NCBI RefSeq assembly: GCF_021032705.1
Contig: NZ_JAHVXI010000002.1
Coordinates: forward strand, 620,001 to 684,000
Direction: 5' to 3'
Length of the DNA: 64,000 bases
Source: Psychroserpens luteolus
GTDB taxonomy: Bacteria; Bacteroidota; Bacteroidia; Flavobacteriales; Flavobacteriaceae
Below the pieces are notes generated by a model. The model was not told where the DNA came from. It worked only from the letters and a program-made list of their open reading frames with translations, and did no database searches. Positions 8,893 through 18,448 of the stretch are shown piece after piece; the first letter of the stretch is position 1, and every line of letters starts with the position of its first letter. A program made the translations under genes and the position numbers.

Positions 8893-9351
8893 ATGCAAAA
8901 ACCGGTTAACATAAAGAATAAAAAAGCAAAGTTTGAGTACGAAATTCTCGATACTTATACTGCTGGTATTGTGCTTACTGGAACTGAAATTAAATCCATT
9001 AGAGATAGCAAGGCTTCTATAGCCGAAAGTTTTTGTGAGTTTAATGATCGTGGTGAGTTATTTGTCATTAATATGACAATTCAAGAATATATCTACGGCA
9101 ACTACTACAACCACAAACCTAAGGCCGAACGCAAGCTTCTACTTAATAAACGTGAACTTAAAAAGTTAGAAAAAGAAGTTAATGTTAAAGGAAATGCAAT
9201 TATTCCATTGCGTCTATTTATCAATGAAAAAGGCTTAGCAAAATTAGAAATTGCACTAGGAAAAGGTAAAAAACTCTTTGATAAACGGGATACCATTAAA
9301 GATCGTGACAATAAACGAAACCTAGATCGCATTAAAAAAATCTACAAGTAA
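8893..9351 (+). CDS. smpB: SsrA-binding protein SmpB
   Basis: This cytosolic partner of tmRNA loads it onto stalled ribosomes for trans-translation. Starting from the ATG at 8893 ([18 protein letters not shown]) gives 152 residues, the usual size. Family hallmarks are present: [31 protein letters not shown], the [17 protein letters not shown] helix, and a basic tail ([16 protein letters not shown]) that enters the mRNA channel. An alternative TTG three codons upstream lies within the promoter box and is rejected. No ssrA gene is visible in the window. Confidence 0.96.
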   Translation: MQKPVNIKNKKAKFEYEILDTYTAGIVLTGTEIKSIRDSKASIAESFCEFNDRGELFVINMTIQEYIYGNYYNHKPKAERKLLLNKRELKKLEKEVNVKGNAIIPLRLFINEKGLAKLEIALGKGKKLFDKRDTIKDRDNKRNLDRIKKIYK

Positions 9352-9445
9352 CGCATTGTAAATTGTCATCCATTACAAGGCAATATTTAACAGTAAACTT
9401 GGTTTTATTTATGATTGTTTAACAAAAGTCATTTAAATTAATGGC

Positions 9446-9453
9446 TATGTTTG
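9446..9453 (+). promoter_or_regulatory. -7 element for the DUF5686 gene
   Basis: TATGTTTG matches TAnnTTTG and predicts an mRNA leader of roughly 60 bases before the ATG at 9519. No well-spaced TTG is visible upstream. Confidence 0.45.
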
Positions 9454-9518
9454 GCATCGCTTAGGCAACCTTTTTATAAAAAAGTGCGTCTATATAAAAA
9501 AACCATCAATCAATTCTT

Positions 9519-11984
9519 ATGAAACAACATTTACTCCTTGCATTTGCACTTTTATTTAGTATTCACAGTTTTTCCCAAGTTAAAGGAACAGTAACAGACA
9601 ACAATGACAAAGCCTTACCTTTTGTAAATATTTATATTGAAAACACCTATACAGGAACTACTAGCAACGAAGACGGAAACTATGAACTCAATATTACCAA
9701 ATCTGGAAATTACACCGTTGTATTTCAGTATTTAGGTTATAAAACAGTAAAGAAAAAAGTAGACATCAATTCGTTTCCATATACTTTGGATGCAACTTTG
9801 TTAGATGAGGAAATCTCCCTAAATGAAGTGATTGTGAATGCCGAAGAAAACCCTGCAAATATCATCATGCGTCAGGCTATTGCTAAACGAAAAGAAAATC
9901 AAGCAAAAATACAGAGCTACAAATCAGATTTTTATTCTCGTGGATTGATCCGAATTAAAGATGCTCCAGAAAAAATTCTCGGTGCCGAAGTTGGTGATCT
10001 TGGAGGTGGATTAGACTCAACGAGAAGTGGTGTCATCTATTTATCTGAAACCGTTTCTAAATTAGAGTTTTTAAGACCAAGTAAACTCAAAGAAAAAATA
10101 TTAGCCTCTAAAGTGAGTGGTGATGATAATGGTTTTAGTTTTAATAATGCTATTGACGTCGACTATGATCTTTATAATAATACGGTAGAAATAGGAAATC
10201 AAATCATTACACCAATTGCTAATAATGCTTTTGGATATTATCGCTACAAATTAGAAGGTATCTTTTATGATGATAGAGGAAACCTTATCAACAAGATTAA
10301 AGCAACACCAAGACGTGAAAATGACCCTGTTTTTGAAGGCTATATCTATATTGTTGAAGATCAATGGACCATATATGCGGCCGAATTAGATATCACAGGA
10401 ATACAAGCCCGAATTCCAGCAGTTGATAAAATTACTATTACTCAAAACTTTTCGTTTTCTGAAAAAGATAATATTTGGGCAAAGATCTCTCAAAATATTG
10501 ATTTCAAGTATGGTATCTTAGGAATTAAAGGAGATGGCCGATTTACAGCTGTGTACAGTAACTATGAATTCAATCCTGGTCTAACACGTAAGGATTTTAC
10601 TCGAGAAATTGTATCGTTTGCAGACGAAGCCAATAAAAAAGATTCTACATTTTGGAATACCATAAGACCTGTACCATTGACACTTGAGGAGGTCACAGAT
10701 TATGTCAAAAAAGATAGCATCCAAATTGTTAGAGAATCTAAAACCTATAAAGACTCTGTAGACAGCGTTAATAATAAGTTTAAACTCGGTGATGTTATTG
10801 GAGGTTATACCTACAGAAATTCTTATGAAAACTGGAGCGCAGGCATTTCTTCCCCTATAGAAGCTATTAGTTTTAATACTGTTCAAGGTTGGAATGCCAA
10901 TATTGGTGCGTTCTACACAAAAAGTTTTGATGACTTTGAACGCTTCTTCTCTATAAGAGGAAACATTAATTATGGGTTTAGTGACGATCGCTTAAGAGGA
11001 ACACTTTCTGCTACCTACAAATTTAACAATAAGAGTAGACCGTTCTTAACTCTTTCTGGTGGTGTTACAACACAACAGTTTAATGCTAGCAATCCTATTT
11101 CTAAAGCGTTGAATACTGGTTTTTCTTTATTTTCTGAAGAAAATTACATGAAGATCTATGAGAATAGTTATGTTCAAGCCTCCTACTCTAATGAGTTATT
11201 TAATGGATTTAGAATTAATGCAAATTTAGGCTACCAAAGGCGTAAAGCATTATTCAACACCACAGATCAAGCTTGGTATCCTAAAGAGGATAAGGTCTAT
11301 ACAAGTAATAACCCATTAGATGAAACGGCATATGGTGTGGCTCCTTTTGACACACATAACATTATGAAGTTTAATCTTACGGCTCGTATCAATTTTGCAC
11401 AAGATTATTTGAGTTATCCTAATGGAAAATTTAATGTCCCAAATTCTAAATACCCAACAGTTATTTTAGGGTATGAAAAAGGCTTTGCATCATCTATAGA
11501 TGACTATAACTTTAATCAAGTAAAGCTTAGAGTTACACAAGGACTTAATCTGGGAGACAAAGGACGTTTTAGGTATAATGCGAAAGCTGGTAAGTTCTTT
11601 GGTGGTGATGATATCGCTTTTGTTGATTTCCAACATTTTAATGGTAACCAAACTCAGGTTGGTTCTGGTTCATATTTAAATGTATTTAACAACTTACCAT
11701 ACTATACAGCGAGTACAAATGACTCTTATTTGGAAATGCATGCCGAGCATGATTTTAATGGCTTCTTGCTAGGAAGAGTTCCGCTTTTAAAGAAACTTAA
11801 TTTTAATTTAATAGTTGGTGCTCATGCTCTATCTACTCCAGACAACAAACCGTATCAAGAATATACAATAGGTTTAGATAATATTGGTTGGGGAAAATTT
11901 AGATTTTTACGTTTAGATTACGTACGTTCGTATCAAAGCGGATTTCAAAGCGACGCGATTTTGTTTGGTTTGAAATTCTTCTAA
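9519..11984 (+). CDS. Carboxypeptidase-regulatory-like domain and DUF5686 outer-membrane protein
   Basis: This 821-residue protein has a signal peptide (to SIHSFSQ). A carboxypeptidase-D-regulatory-like beta-sandwich spans about residues 20-105 (VKGTVTDNNDKALPFVNIYI, then TGTTSNEDGNYEL), the same module that begins SusC/TonB-dependent receptors. A long DUF5686 region follows, and the C-terminal half (from about 450) reads as a beta-barrel ending YQSGFQSDAILFGLKFF. There is no TonB plug domain, so it is not a canonical TonB-dependent transporter. The function is unknown; an outer-membrane structural or uptake role is likely. The next gene starts 10 bases later. Confidence 0.85.
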   Translation: MKQHLLLAFALLFSIHSFSQVKGTVTDNNDKALPFVNIYIENTYTGTTSNEDGNYELNITKSGNYTVVFQYLGYKTVKKKVDINSFPYTLDATLLDEEISLNEVIVNAEENPANIIMRQAIAKRKENQAKIQSYKSDFYSRGLIRIKDAPEKILGAEVGDLGGGLDSTRSGVIYLSETVSKLEFLRPSKLKEKILASKVSGDDNGFSFNNAIDVDYDLYNNTVEIGNQIITPIANNAFGYYRYKLEGIFYDDRGNLINKIKATPRRENDPVFEGYIYIVEDQWTIYAAELDITGIQARIPAVDKITITQNFSFSEKDNIWAKISQNIDFKYGILGIKGDGRFTAVYSNYEFNPGLTRKDFTREIVSFADEANKKDSTFWNTIRPVPLTLEEVTDYVKKDSIQIVRESKTYKDSVDSVNNKFKLGDVIGGYTYRNSYENWSAGISSPIEAISFNTVQGWNANIGAFYTKSFDDFERFFSIRGNINYGFSDDRLRGTLSATYKFNNKSRPFLTLSGGVTTQQFNASNPISKALNTGFSLFSEENYMKIYENSYVQASYSNELFNGFRINANLGYQRRKALFNTTDQAWYPKEDKVYTSNNPLDETAYGVAPFDTHNIMKFNLTARINFAQDYLSYPNGKFNVPNSKYPTVILGYEKGFASSIDDYNFNQVKLRVTQGLNLGDKGRFRYNAKAGKFFGGDDIAFVDFQHFNGNQTQVGSGSYLNVFNNLPYYTASTNDSYLEMHAEHDFNGFLLGRVPLLKKLNFNLIVGAHALSTPDNKPYQEYTIGLDNIGWGKFRFLRLDYVRSYQSGFQSDAILFGLKFF

Positions 11985-11994
11985 TCTAAACATT

Positions 11995-12510
11995 ATGAAA
12001 AATTTAGTTCTAATTGTTTTTGTCGTTGGCCTGTTTGGATATGGTCAAGACAATGACTATTCAAAAAAAGTTGAATCATTAGATAGCACAGTAAAAACCC
12101 TTTACAGTGTAATCTCTGGCGATAAAGGCGAAGCTCGGAATTGGGAACTATTCAAATACCTTTTCCATAAAGACGCAAAACTCATTCCTACCGGAAAGAC
12201 TAAAGAAGGTCTACATGGTGCGACTTTCATGACGCCTGATGATTATATTCAACGTGCTGGTAAATGGCTAGTTGAGAATGGGTTTCACGAAATTGAAATA
12301 GGTCGTAATGTACAAACCTTTGGACATATCACTCAGGTATTCAGTACTTATGAATCCTTCAGAAATAAAAGCGATACAGAACCTTTTATGCGAGGCATTA
12401 ATAGTATTCAATTGCTCAATGATGGAAAACGATGGTGGATTATCAATATTTATTGGCAACAAGAAACAGATGATAATCCAATACCAAAGCAATATCTCAA
12501 AAACGAATAA
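11995..12510 (+). CDS. Secreted NTF2-like/SnoaL-fold protein
   Basis: This 171-residue protein has a signal peptide (VVGLFGYGQ). It has the cone-shaped NTF2-like layout: an N-terminal helix (SLDSTVKTLYSVISG), LFKYLFHKDAKLIPTG, then FGHITQVFSTYESFRN and the closing strand KRWWIINIYWQQE. These resemble DUF4440/SnoaL-type proteins, whose activities vary, and no catalytic set can be assigned. It is probably cotranscribed with the DUF5686 gene, followed by a hairpin. Confidence 0.72.
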   Translation: MKNLVLIVFVVGLFGYGQDNDYSKKVESLDSTVKTLYSVISGDKGEARNWELFKYLFHKDAKLIPTGKTKEGLHGATFMTPDDYIQRAGKWLVENGFHEIEIGRNVQTFGHITQVFSTYESFRNKSDTEPFMRGINSIQLLNDGKRWWIINIYWQQETDDNPIPKQYLKNE

Positions 12511-12546
12511 GATGATAAAATTTGTCTTATGTATTTGTTTATCATC
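12511..12546 (+). other. Weak terminator-like hairpin after the NTF2-like gene
   Basis: GATGATAAA (12511-12519) pairs with TTTATCATC (12538-12546) over an 18-base loop, directly after the stop codon and followed by TTTG only. The AT-rich stem and short T-run make termination uncertain. The following 128 bases up to 12675 are AT-rich, and I see no gene in them. Confidence 0.35.
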
Positions 12547-12674
12547 TTTGAACTTAAAAGCCTACAGCTAGACATTTTCAACGATGAGATGAAATAACTA
12601 CTATCAAAAGGTTAAATCATTTTAGTTTAGTCATTTTACTTCTTATTTTTATCAAAACATTTATCGCATTAGTT

Positions 12675-14516
12675 ATGACATTTTCATTTAAATCAAATAC
12701 AATTATACTATTAGTATTGTCTGTATGTTTTTTGAGCTCTGCTCAAGACACTTCAAGTAAAGCTCAACCTGTTTTTAAAGATGGTGAAGCCCAGATTGTC
12801 AAAGCATTCAGTGATTCGGGAAATTGGATCAGGCATGACCTATGGGTCGAAACAAATTTTGATACTGATGGTGATGGCAAACTAGATCGTATGCATGTTG
12901 ATGTCACACGACCAGAGCAAACCGATAGTGAAGGCTTAAAACTTCCTGTGATTTATGAAACCAGTCCATACTATGCTGGAGTTGCGGCTGATGTTGAAGG
13001 TGTATTTTGGAATGTAAAAGTAGAACTAGGAGAAGCCGCTGAAGAACGCGTGCATCCTGAAGTAAAGCGTCGTGGAAAGCGTCCGATTATTTCCAATTCA
13101 CTAATTAGAACCTGGGTACCTCGAGGTTATATAGTAGTACATTCATCATCGCCCGGAACAGGATTATCGCAAGGCGCTCCAACCGTTGGAGGTGATAATG
13201 AATCATTAGCACCTAAAGCCGTGATTGATTGGCTAAATGGTCGAGCAAAAGGTTACACTACGCCTAATGGAACAGAGGAAGTAAAAGCCTTTTGGTCTAC
13301 AGGTAAAGTTGGTATGACTGGAACATCTTACAATGGAACTTTACCCCTAGCTGCAGCCACAACTGGTGTAGAAGGTTTAGAAGTGATTATTCCTGTAGCT
13401 CCTAATACATCCTATTATCATTATTACAGATCTAACGGATTGGTACGTTCTCCAGGTGGTTATTTAGGAGAAGACATAGATGTACTTTATGATTATATTC
13501 ATAGCGGCGATGAAAGTAAACGTCCTTATAACAACAAAACAGTTAGAGATACAGAAATGGCAAACGGTATAGACAGGATTACTGGAGACTATAATGACTT
13601 TTGGGCTGGACGTGATTATCTTAATAAAATGAAACCAATGAAAGCTGCCTTATTAATGTCTCACGGATTTAATGATTGGAATGTGATGCCAGAACATAGC
13701 TTTCGTATCTATAAAGCTGCAAAAGAAAAAGGATTACCAGCACAAATTTATTACCATCAAAATGGTCATGGTGGCCCACCTCCAACTGCAATGATAAACC
13801 GTTGGTTTACAAAATACTTACATGGCATTGAAAATGGTGTTGAAAATGAAGAAAACAAAGCACATATTGTTAGAGAGGATGATAAAAGAGCAAATCCGAC
13901 AGCTTATAAGGATTATCCAAACCCAGATGCAACAAATGTTGTTTTACATCTCTCTTCTGGTGGAAATACCGTTGGAGGCTTGACTACATCCAAAACTAAA
14001 GGCAAGGTGAAAACCGAACAACTCATTGATGATGTAAGCTTTTCTGGAAAAGATCTAGCCAAAGCTGAAAGTTCAAAAAACAGATTGTTATATGTCTCTC
14101 CAATACTTACTGAAGATATACATATCTCGGGATTAGCAAACATAACTATTGAATTAAGCAGTAGCAAACCTGCAGCAAACCTATCAGTTTGGTTAGTTGC
14201 ATTACCTTGGGATGGCGGAAAAATCACTAATGACATTATTACTCGTGGTTGGGCAGATCCTCAAAACCATAAGTCGCTGAGCGAAAGTGAGCCGTTAAAA
14301 CCCAATAAAGCATATACCTTAAGTTTTGACTTGCAGCCAGATGACCAGATTATCAAGAAAGGTCAACAAATAGGGTTAATGATCTTTTCAAGCGATCAAG
14401 AGTTCACCCTACACCCAGATCCAGGAACCGAGCTAACAATTAACATTAAAAACACCAATTTAAAGCTACCTATAGTTGGAGGAATAGAGGCTTACAAGAA
14501 AGCTACAAATAAATAA
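12675..14516 (+). CDS. Secreted Xaa-Pro dipeptidyl-peptidase-like serine peptidase (S15)
   Basis: This 613-residue protein has a signal peptide (VLSVCFLSSAQ). The S15/CocE-type catalytic domain has the nucleophile elbow GMTGTSYNGT (Ser218), the acid in SHGFNDWNV and the histidine in QNGHGGPP. The C-terminal jelly-roll typical of PepX/CocE begins near residue 420 (NVVLHLSSGG). The opening RHDLWVETNFDTDGDGKLDR, with a calcium-loop-like DTDGDGKLD, is closer to PepX than to cocaine-esterase relatives. It likely removes Xaa-Pro dipeptides from extracytoplasmic peptides. The GNAT gene starts 4 bases downstream. Confidence 0.85.
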   Translation: MTFSFKSNTIILLVLSVCFLSSAQDTSSKAQPVFKDGEAQIVKAFSDSGNWIRHDLWVETNFDTDGDGKLDRMHVDVTRPEQTDSEGLKLPVIYETSPYYAGVAADVEGVFWNVKVELGEAAEERVHPEVKRRGKRPIISNSLIRTWVPRGYIVVHSSSPGTGLSQGAPTVGGDNESLAPKAVIDWLNGRAKGYTTPNGTEEVKAFWSTGKVGMTGTSYNGTLPLAAATTGVEGLEVIIPVAPNTSYYHYYRSNGLVRSPGGYLGEDIDVLYDYIHSGDESKRPYNNKTVRDTEMANGIDRITGDYNDFWAGRDYLNKMKPMKAALLMSHGFNDWNVMPEHSFRIYKAAKEKGLPAQIYYHQNGHGGPPPTAMINRWFTKYLHGIENGVENEENKAHIVREDDKRANPTAYKDYPNPDATNVVLHLSSGGNTVGGLTTSKTKGKVKTEQLIDDVSFSGKDLAKAESSKNRLLYVSPILTEDIHISGLANITIELSSSKPAANLSVWLVALPWDGGKITNDIITRGWADPQNHKSLSESEPLKPNKAYTLSFDLQPDDQIIKKGQQIGLMIFSSDQEFTLHPDPGTELTINIKNTNLKLPIVGGIEAYKKATNK

Positions 14517-14520
14517 ATAA

Positions 14521-15012
14521 ATGACAGAAATTTGTATTGCAAAAAACAAAGATGACTACCTCAATATTGCACAATTAGCCAATGTCATTTGGCGTGAGCA
14601 TTACACGCCTATAATTGGAGTTGACCAGGTAGAATATATGTTAACTAAATTCCAGTCTCCCAAAGCCATCAACACACAAATTGAAAATGGTTATAAGTAT
14701 TATATCATCAATCACAATCAAAACCTAGCGGGTTACTTATCTATTAAAAAGAAAAACGCCTCCTTATTTCTAAGTAAAATATATGTATCAAAAGACCTTA
14801 GAGGTCTTGGCATTGGAAAAACAGCATTAAACTTTATTGAACAAGAAGCCATTAATAATAGATGTCAATCTATAACGCTAACTGTAAATAGACATAATAC
14901 ACATTCTATCAAAGCTTATGAGAAATTAGGATTCATAAAAACTGGGACAGTAGTTCAAGATATTGGTAAAGGCTATGTAATGGACGATTATACAATGGAG
15001 AGACCCTTGTAA
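14521..15012 (+). CDS. GNAT-family N-acetyltransferase
   Basis: This 163-residue single GNAT domain has the acetyl-CoA pyrophosphate-binding loop in SKDLRGLGIGKTAL (about residues 91-104, motif R/Q-x-x-G-x-G/A) and the terminal motif NTHSIKAYEKLGFIKTG. The first segment (IAQLANVIWREHYTPIIG) is typical of acetyltransferases acting on small molecules or peptides. The acceptor cannot be inferred. It is immediately downstream of the S15 peptidase, so probably cotranscribed. Confidence 0.88.
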   Translation: MTEICIAKNKDDYLNIAQLANVIWREHYTPIIGVDQVEYMLTKFQSPKAINTQIENGYKYYIINHNQNLAGYLSIKKKNASLFLSKIYVSKDLRGLGIGKTALNFIEQEAINNRCQSITLTVNRHNTHSIKAYEKLGFIKTGTVVQDIGKGYVMDDYTMERPL

Positions 15013-15054
15013 TTAGTGAATGTGTTATTTTTTCTACAAAGCTTGCAACGTCAC

Positions 15055-15696
15055 TTAATTCTTATCCTCTAACAAAGGCACAAATCGAAACTCTCCAAAC
15101 TCATGTTGTTCAAATTCTTTTGGACCTTTCCTGATAAAGAGTGTCATAATTTGTATGTCATCTCCAACTGGAATAACCAACCGACCTCCTATTTTTAATT
15201 GGCTCAATAAAGGCTTTGGTACAAAAGGTGCTCCAGCCGTGACAATAATACTATCAAAAGGTGCTTCAGATTCTAAACCTATATAACCATCTCCAAAAAC
15301 GAATTTTTTGGCTCTATACCCTAACTTTGGTAAAAACTTACTGGTTTTTTTATACAATTCATGCTGACGTTCAATGCTAAACACCTTGGCTCCTAAAACA
15401 CACAATACAGCAGTTTGATAACCACTTCCCGTTCCAATTTCTAAAACTTTATCACCAGGTTTGACTTGTAATAGTTCGGTTTGAAAAGCTACAGTATAAG
15501 GTTGTGAAATGGTTTGATCTGCTGCAATTGGAAAGGCTTTATCCTGATAGGCATGATCTAAAAACCCAGAATCCATAAATAGGTGTCTAGGGATTTTACC
15601 AATAGCATTAAGCACCTGTTCGTTGGTAATCCCTTTCTTTTTAATTGTTGCGACCAGTTTTTGTCGTAGTCCTTGATGTTTAAGCGTGTCTTTCAA
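15055..15696 (-). CDS. pcm: Protein-L-isoaspartate O-methyltransferase
   Basis: This 213-residue enzyme methylates L-isoaspartyl residues using SAM to repair age-damaged proteins. Motif I is LEIGTGSGYQTAVL. PYTVAFQTELL and QTISQPYT belong to the family substrate loop, and IIVTAGAPFVPKPLL is motif II/post-II. The start is a TTG (codon at 15694-15696, minus strand) giving MKDTLKHQGLRQKLV, the expected N terminus; no ATG or GTG lies in a suitable place. It is a single gene, convergent with the GNAT. Confidence 0.93.
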   Translation of the reverse strand: MKDTLKHQGLRQKLVATIKKKGITNEQVLNAIGKIPRHLFMDSGFLDHAYQDKAFPIAADQTISQPYTVAFQTELLQVKPGDKVLEIGTGSGYQTAVLCVLGAKVFSIERQHELYKKTSKFLPKLGYRAKKFVFGDGYIGLESEAPFDSIIVTAGAPFVPKPLLSQLKIGGRLVIPVGDDIQIMTLFIRKGPKEFEQHEFGEFRFVPLLEDKN

Positions 15697-15829
15697 AGTA
15701 GTTAAGTTTACTTATGCTAAAATAACTGAAACATTTTTATACTGAAAGTTAAATCTAATTGATTTATCAACCACATAAAAACAACTATTTTTTATTATTC
15801 ATTTCACACAAAAAAACTCCGAAAAATCT

Positions 15830-15837
15830 TATTTTTG
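15830..15837 (+). promoter_or_regulatory. -7 element for the Gfo/Idh/MocA gene
   Basis: TATTTTTG matches TAnnTTTG, 16 bases before the ATG at 15854, giving a leader of only about ten bases. Confidence 0.55.
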
Positions 15838-15853
15838 TTGAAAACATAAAATA

Positions 15854-16813
15854 ATGCTAAAAGCAGGTGTTCTTGGTGCTGGTCACCTTGGTAAAATTCA
15901 TTTAAGACTTCTTAATCAATCTGATAAATACGACCTTGTTGGGTTTTATGATGCAGACGAAACCAATGCAAAAAAGGTAGAAGCAGAATTTGGTTACAAA
16001 TATTTTGATTCAATTGAAGGACTTATAGACGCTGTAGATATGGTAGATATCGTTACGCCTACCTTATCTCACTATGATTGTGCTAAAAAAGCCATAGCCA
16101 AAGGCAAGCACATTTTTATTGAGAAACCTATTACGAATACAGTTGAAGAAGCAGAGCACATTAGGTCTTTATTAGCTGAACATGATATTAGAGGGCAAGT
16201 TGGGCATGTAGAGCGTTTTAATCCTGCATTTATTGCGGTGAGGGATCAAGTAAACAATCCAATGTTTATTGAAACACATCGATTGGCTGAATTTAACCCT
16301 CGTGGTACAGATGTTCCTGTTGTTCTTGACTTAATGATTCATGATATTGATATTATCTTGAGTGTAGTGAAATCTAAAGTAAAGAACGTCTCAGCTAGTG
16401 GTGTTTCAGTTATTAGTGATACTCCAGATATTGCAAATGCACGTATCGAATTTGAAAATGGCTGTGTTGCCAATTTGACAGCCAGTCGTATTTCACTAAA
16501 AAATATGAGAAAAACACGTTTCTTTCAAAAGGATGCTTATATCTCTGTAGATTTTCTTGAAAAGAAGTGTGAAGTTGTAAAAATGAAAGATGCACCTGAA
16601 CAACCTGGAGATTTTGATATGATACTCCAAAATGCTGAAGGTATAAAAAAGCAAATCTATTTTGACAACCCTGAAATAGCTAACAATAATGCTATTTTAG
16701 ATGAGCTAGAAACCTTTGCCGATGCTATTAACAATAATACCACACCTATCGTGACATTACACGATGGTACCGAAGCATTACGAGTTGCAACGATAATTAT
16801 AGATCAATTTTAA
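15854..16813 (+). CDS. Gfo/Idh/MocA-family NAD(P)-dependent oxidoreductase
   Basis: This 319-residue protein has an N-terminal Rossmann fold, with GVLGAGHLGKIHLRLL holding the dinucleotide glycine motif. The catalytic lysine lies in the EKP motif (HIFIEKPITNT, about residue 97), and the C-terminal alpha/beta substrate domain follows (DLMIHDIDIILSVV). The family oxidises or reduces sugars, inositols and similar compounds; the substrate is not evident. The genes downstream make the same rightward unit, though an 82-base gap separates it from the dehydrogenase. Confidence 0.9.
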   Translation: MLKAGVLGAGHLGKIHLRLLNQSDKYDLVGFYDADETNAKKVEAEFGYKYFDSIEGLIDAVDMVDIVTPTLSHYDCAKKAIAKGKHIFIEKPITNTVEEAEHIRSLLAEHDIRGQVGHVERFNPAFIAVRDQVNNPMFIETHRLAEFNPRGTDVPVVLDLMIHDIDIILSVVKSKVKNVSASGVSVISDTPDIANARIEFENGCVANLTASRISLKNMRKTRFFQKDAYISVDFLEKKCEVVKMKDAPEQPGDFDMILQNAEGIKKQIYFDNPEIANNNAILDELETFADAINNNTTPIVTLHDGTEALRVATIIIDQF

Positions 16814-16895
16814 TCTCCTTTGAAGAAGGAAACCTCAATACTTAAAAAAATAATAATACGATTTCCAACCTTATGGAAATAAAAACTAATTTTCA

Positions 16896-17786
16896 ATGAA
16901 AAATGTAGCAGTAATTGGAGCCGGAACTATGGGAAATGGAATTGCCCACACGTTCGCTCAATCTGGATTTAAAGTTCAATTAATAGATATCAGCGAAGAC
17001 TCTCTTAAACGAGGTATGGCTACCATTTCTAAAAATTTAGATAGAATGGTTGCTAAGGAGAAAATTTCCGAAGCCGATAAGCAAGCCACTTTAGATAATA
17101 TTACAACGTTTACTAATATCACTGAAGGTGTAGAATATGCAGGTCTTGTCGTTGAAGCTGCTACAGAAAATATTGATTTAAAACTAAACATCTTTAAACA
17201 GTTAGATGACGCTTGTCCAGATGATACTATTTTAGCTACTAACACGTCTTCGATTTCAATTACGCAAATTGCTGCAGTGACATCTCGTCCAGATATGGTT
17301 ATTGGAATGCACTTTATGAATCCTGTACCAATCATGAAACTAGTTGAGATTATTCGTGGCTACAATACTAGTGATGATGTAACTAATACGATCATGGAAT
17401 TGTCAAGAACTCTAGGTAAAACACCTACAGAAGTTAATGACTATCCTGGATTTGTAGCTAATCGTATTTTAATGCCAATGCTCAATGAATCTATCGAGAC
17501 CTTGTATAATGGCGTTGCTGGTGTCGAAGAAATAGATACGGTTATGAAATTAGGTATGGCACATCCAATGGGGCCTTTACAACTAGCCGATTTTATTGGA
17601 CTTGACGTATGCTTATCTATTTTGAACGTAATGTACGACGGATTCAAAAACCCAAAATACGCACCTTGCCCATTACTTGTTAATATGGTAAGAGCTGGAA
17701 AACTTGGTGTTAAATCTGGTGAAGGGTTTTATGATTATTCTGAAAGTCGAAAAGCAGAAACAGTAGCAAAACAGTTTGCAAAGTAA
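16896..17786 (+). CDS. 3-hydroxyacyl-CoA dehydrogenase (3-hydroxybutyryl-CoA type)
   Basis: This 296-residue NAD-dependent enzyme interconverts 3-hydroxyacyl-CoA and 3-ketoacyl-CoA. The NAD-binding loop is GAGTMGNGIAHTFAQSGF. The catalytic His/Glu pair is in GMHFMNPVPIMKLVEII (His about 142, Glu about 154), and Asn lies in NRILMPMLNE. A stand-alone protein of about 290 residues without an enoyl-hydratase domain fits the PaaH/Hbd/FadB-like monofunctional type. No beta-oxidation partner lies nearby, so whether it serves fatty-acid or aromatic-acid catabolism is open. Confidence 0.93.
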   Translation: MKNVAVIGAGTMGNGIAHTFAQSGFKVQLIDISEDSLKRGMATISKNLDRMVAKEKISEADKQATLDNITTFTNITEGVEYAGLVVEAATENIDLKLNIFKQLDDACPDDTILATNTSSISITQIAAVTSRPDMVIGMHFMNPVPIMKLVEIIRGYNTSDDVTNTIMELSRTLGKTPTEVNDYPGFVANRILMPMLNESIETLYNGVAGVEEIDTVMKLGMAHPMGPLQLADFIGLDVCLSILNVMYDGFKNPKYAPCPLLVNMVRAGKLGVKSGEGFYDYSESRKAETVAKQFAK

Positions 17787-17806
17787 CTTTCTTTTTTAGT
17801 ATTTGT

Positions 17807-18448
17807 ATGAGGCATTTGTTTATTTGTGGTGTTATCTTTTTTTGGGCAGTGGCCTGCAAACAAGACAACAAGACAACATCTGAACCAGTGATCACTGCAG
17901 ATGAAATAGATAGTAAACAAGATTCCGTTTTGGTTGCTGAGCAAAAAACAGACTATCATAAACTCTTCGAAGATCGATCAAATTACAATTCGGACGGTTT
18001 TGACTTTCCAGTTGGTAAGCCCAATGCTCGTGGTTATTACAATGCTCAAAAATTTCAAGAAAATAATCATTTGGGTGATGATTGGAATGGTGTTGGTGGT
18101 GGAAATACTGACCTAGGAGATCCAATATATTCTTTAGCAAATGGTTATATTAGTGAAGTGAAAGATTATGAAGGTGGTTGGGGTAATATTGTTAGAATAG
18201 TGCATTTGCATAACAACAAACTATACGAATCTTTATATGCGCATTGTGATACTATTTTAGTATCTGAAAATCAATTCGTAAAAAAAGGTGAGCAAATTGC
18301 TACTATTGGTAACTGCAATGGCAACTACCTTGCTCATTTGCATTTAGAGTTAAGGGATTCGGTTGGCTTAAGTATTGGTCCTGGATATTCTTCTGATACA
18401 ACAGGATATTTAGACCCTACAGATTTTATAAATAAAAACAGAAACTAA
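17807..18448 (+). CDS. M23-family peptidase lipoprotein
   Basis: This 213-residue lipoprotein (signal ending FFWAVAC-KQ) carries a LytM/M23 metallopeptidase domain. The first zinc motif is NHLGDDWNG (HxxxD), and the HxH motif lies in YLAHLHLELRD. A glycine-rich region (DWNGVGGGNTDLGDPIYSLANG) resembles family loops. Since both metal-binding motifs are present, activity on peptidoglycan cross-bridges is plausible. Its stop codon abuts the TTG start of the next gene. Confidence 0.86.
   Translation: MRHLFICGVIFFWAVACKQDNKTTSEPVITADEIDSKQDSVLVAEQKTDYHKLFEDRSNYNSDGFDFPVGKPNARGYYNAQKFQENNHLGDDWNGVGGGNTDLGDPIYSLANGYISEVKDYEGGWGNIVRIVHLHNNKLYESLYAHCDTILVSENQFVKKGEQIATIGNCNGNYLAHLHLELRDSVGLSIGPGYSSDTTGYLDPTDFINKNRN

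Noticed and set aside
9519-11984. TonB-dependent receptor
   Set aside because: The carboxypeptidase-like domain is shared with SusC-type receptors, but no plug domain or TonB box is seen and the body fits DUF5686.
12308-12571. 87-residue ORF overlapping the NTF2-like gene in another frame
   Set aside because: It lies almost entirely inside the clearly coding NTF2-like gene and has no motif; the same holds for the other antisense and out-of-frame ORFs.
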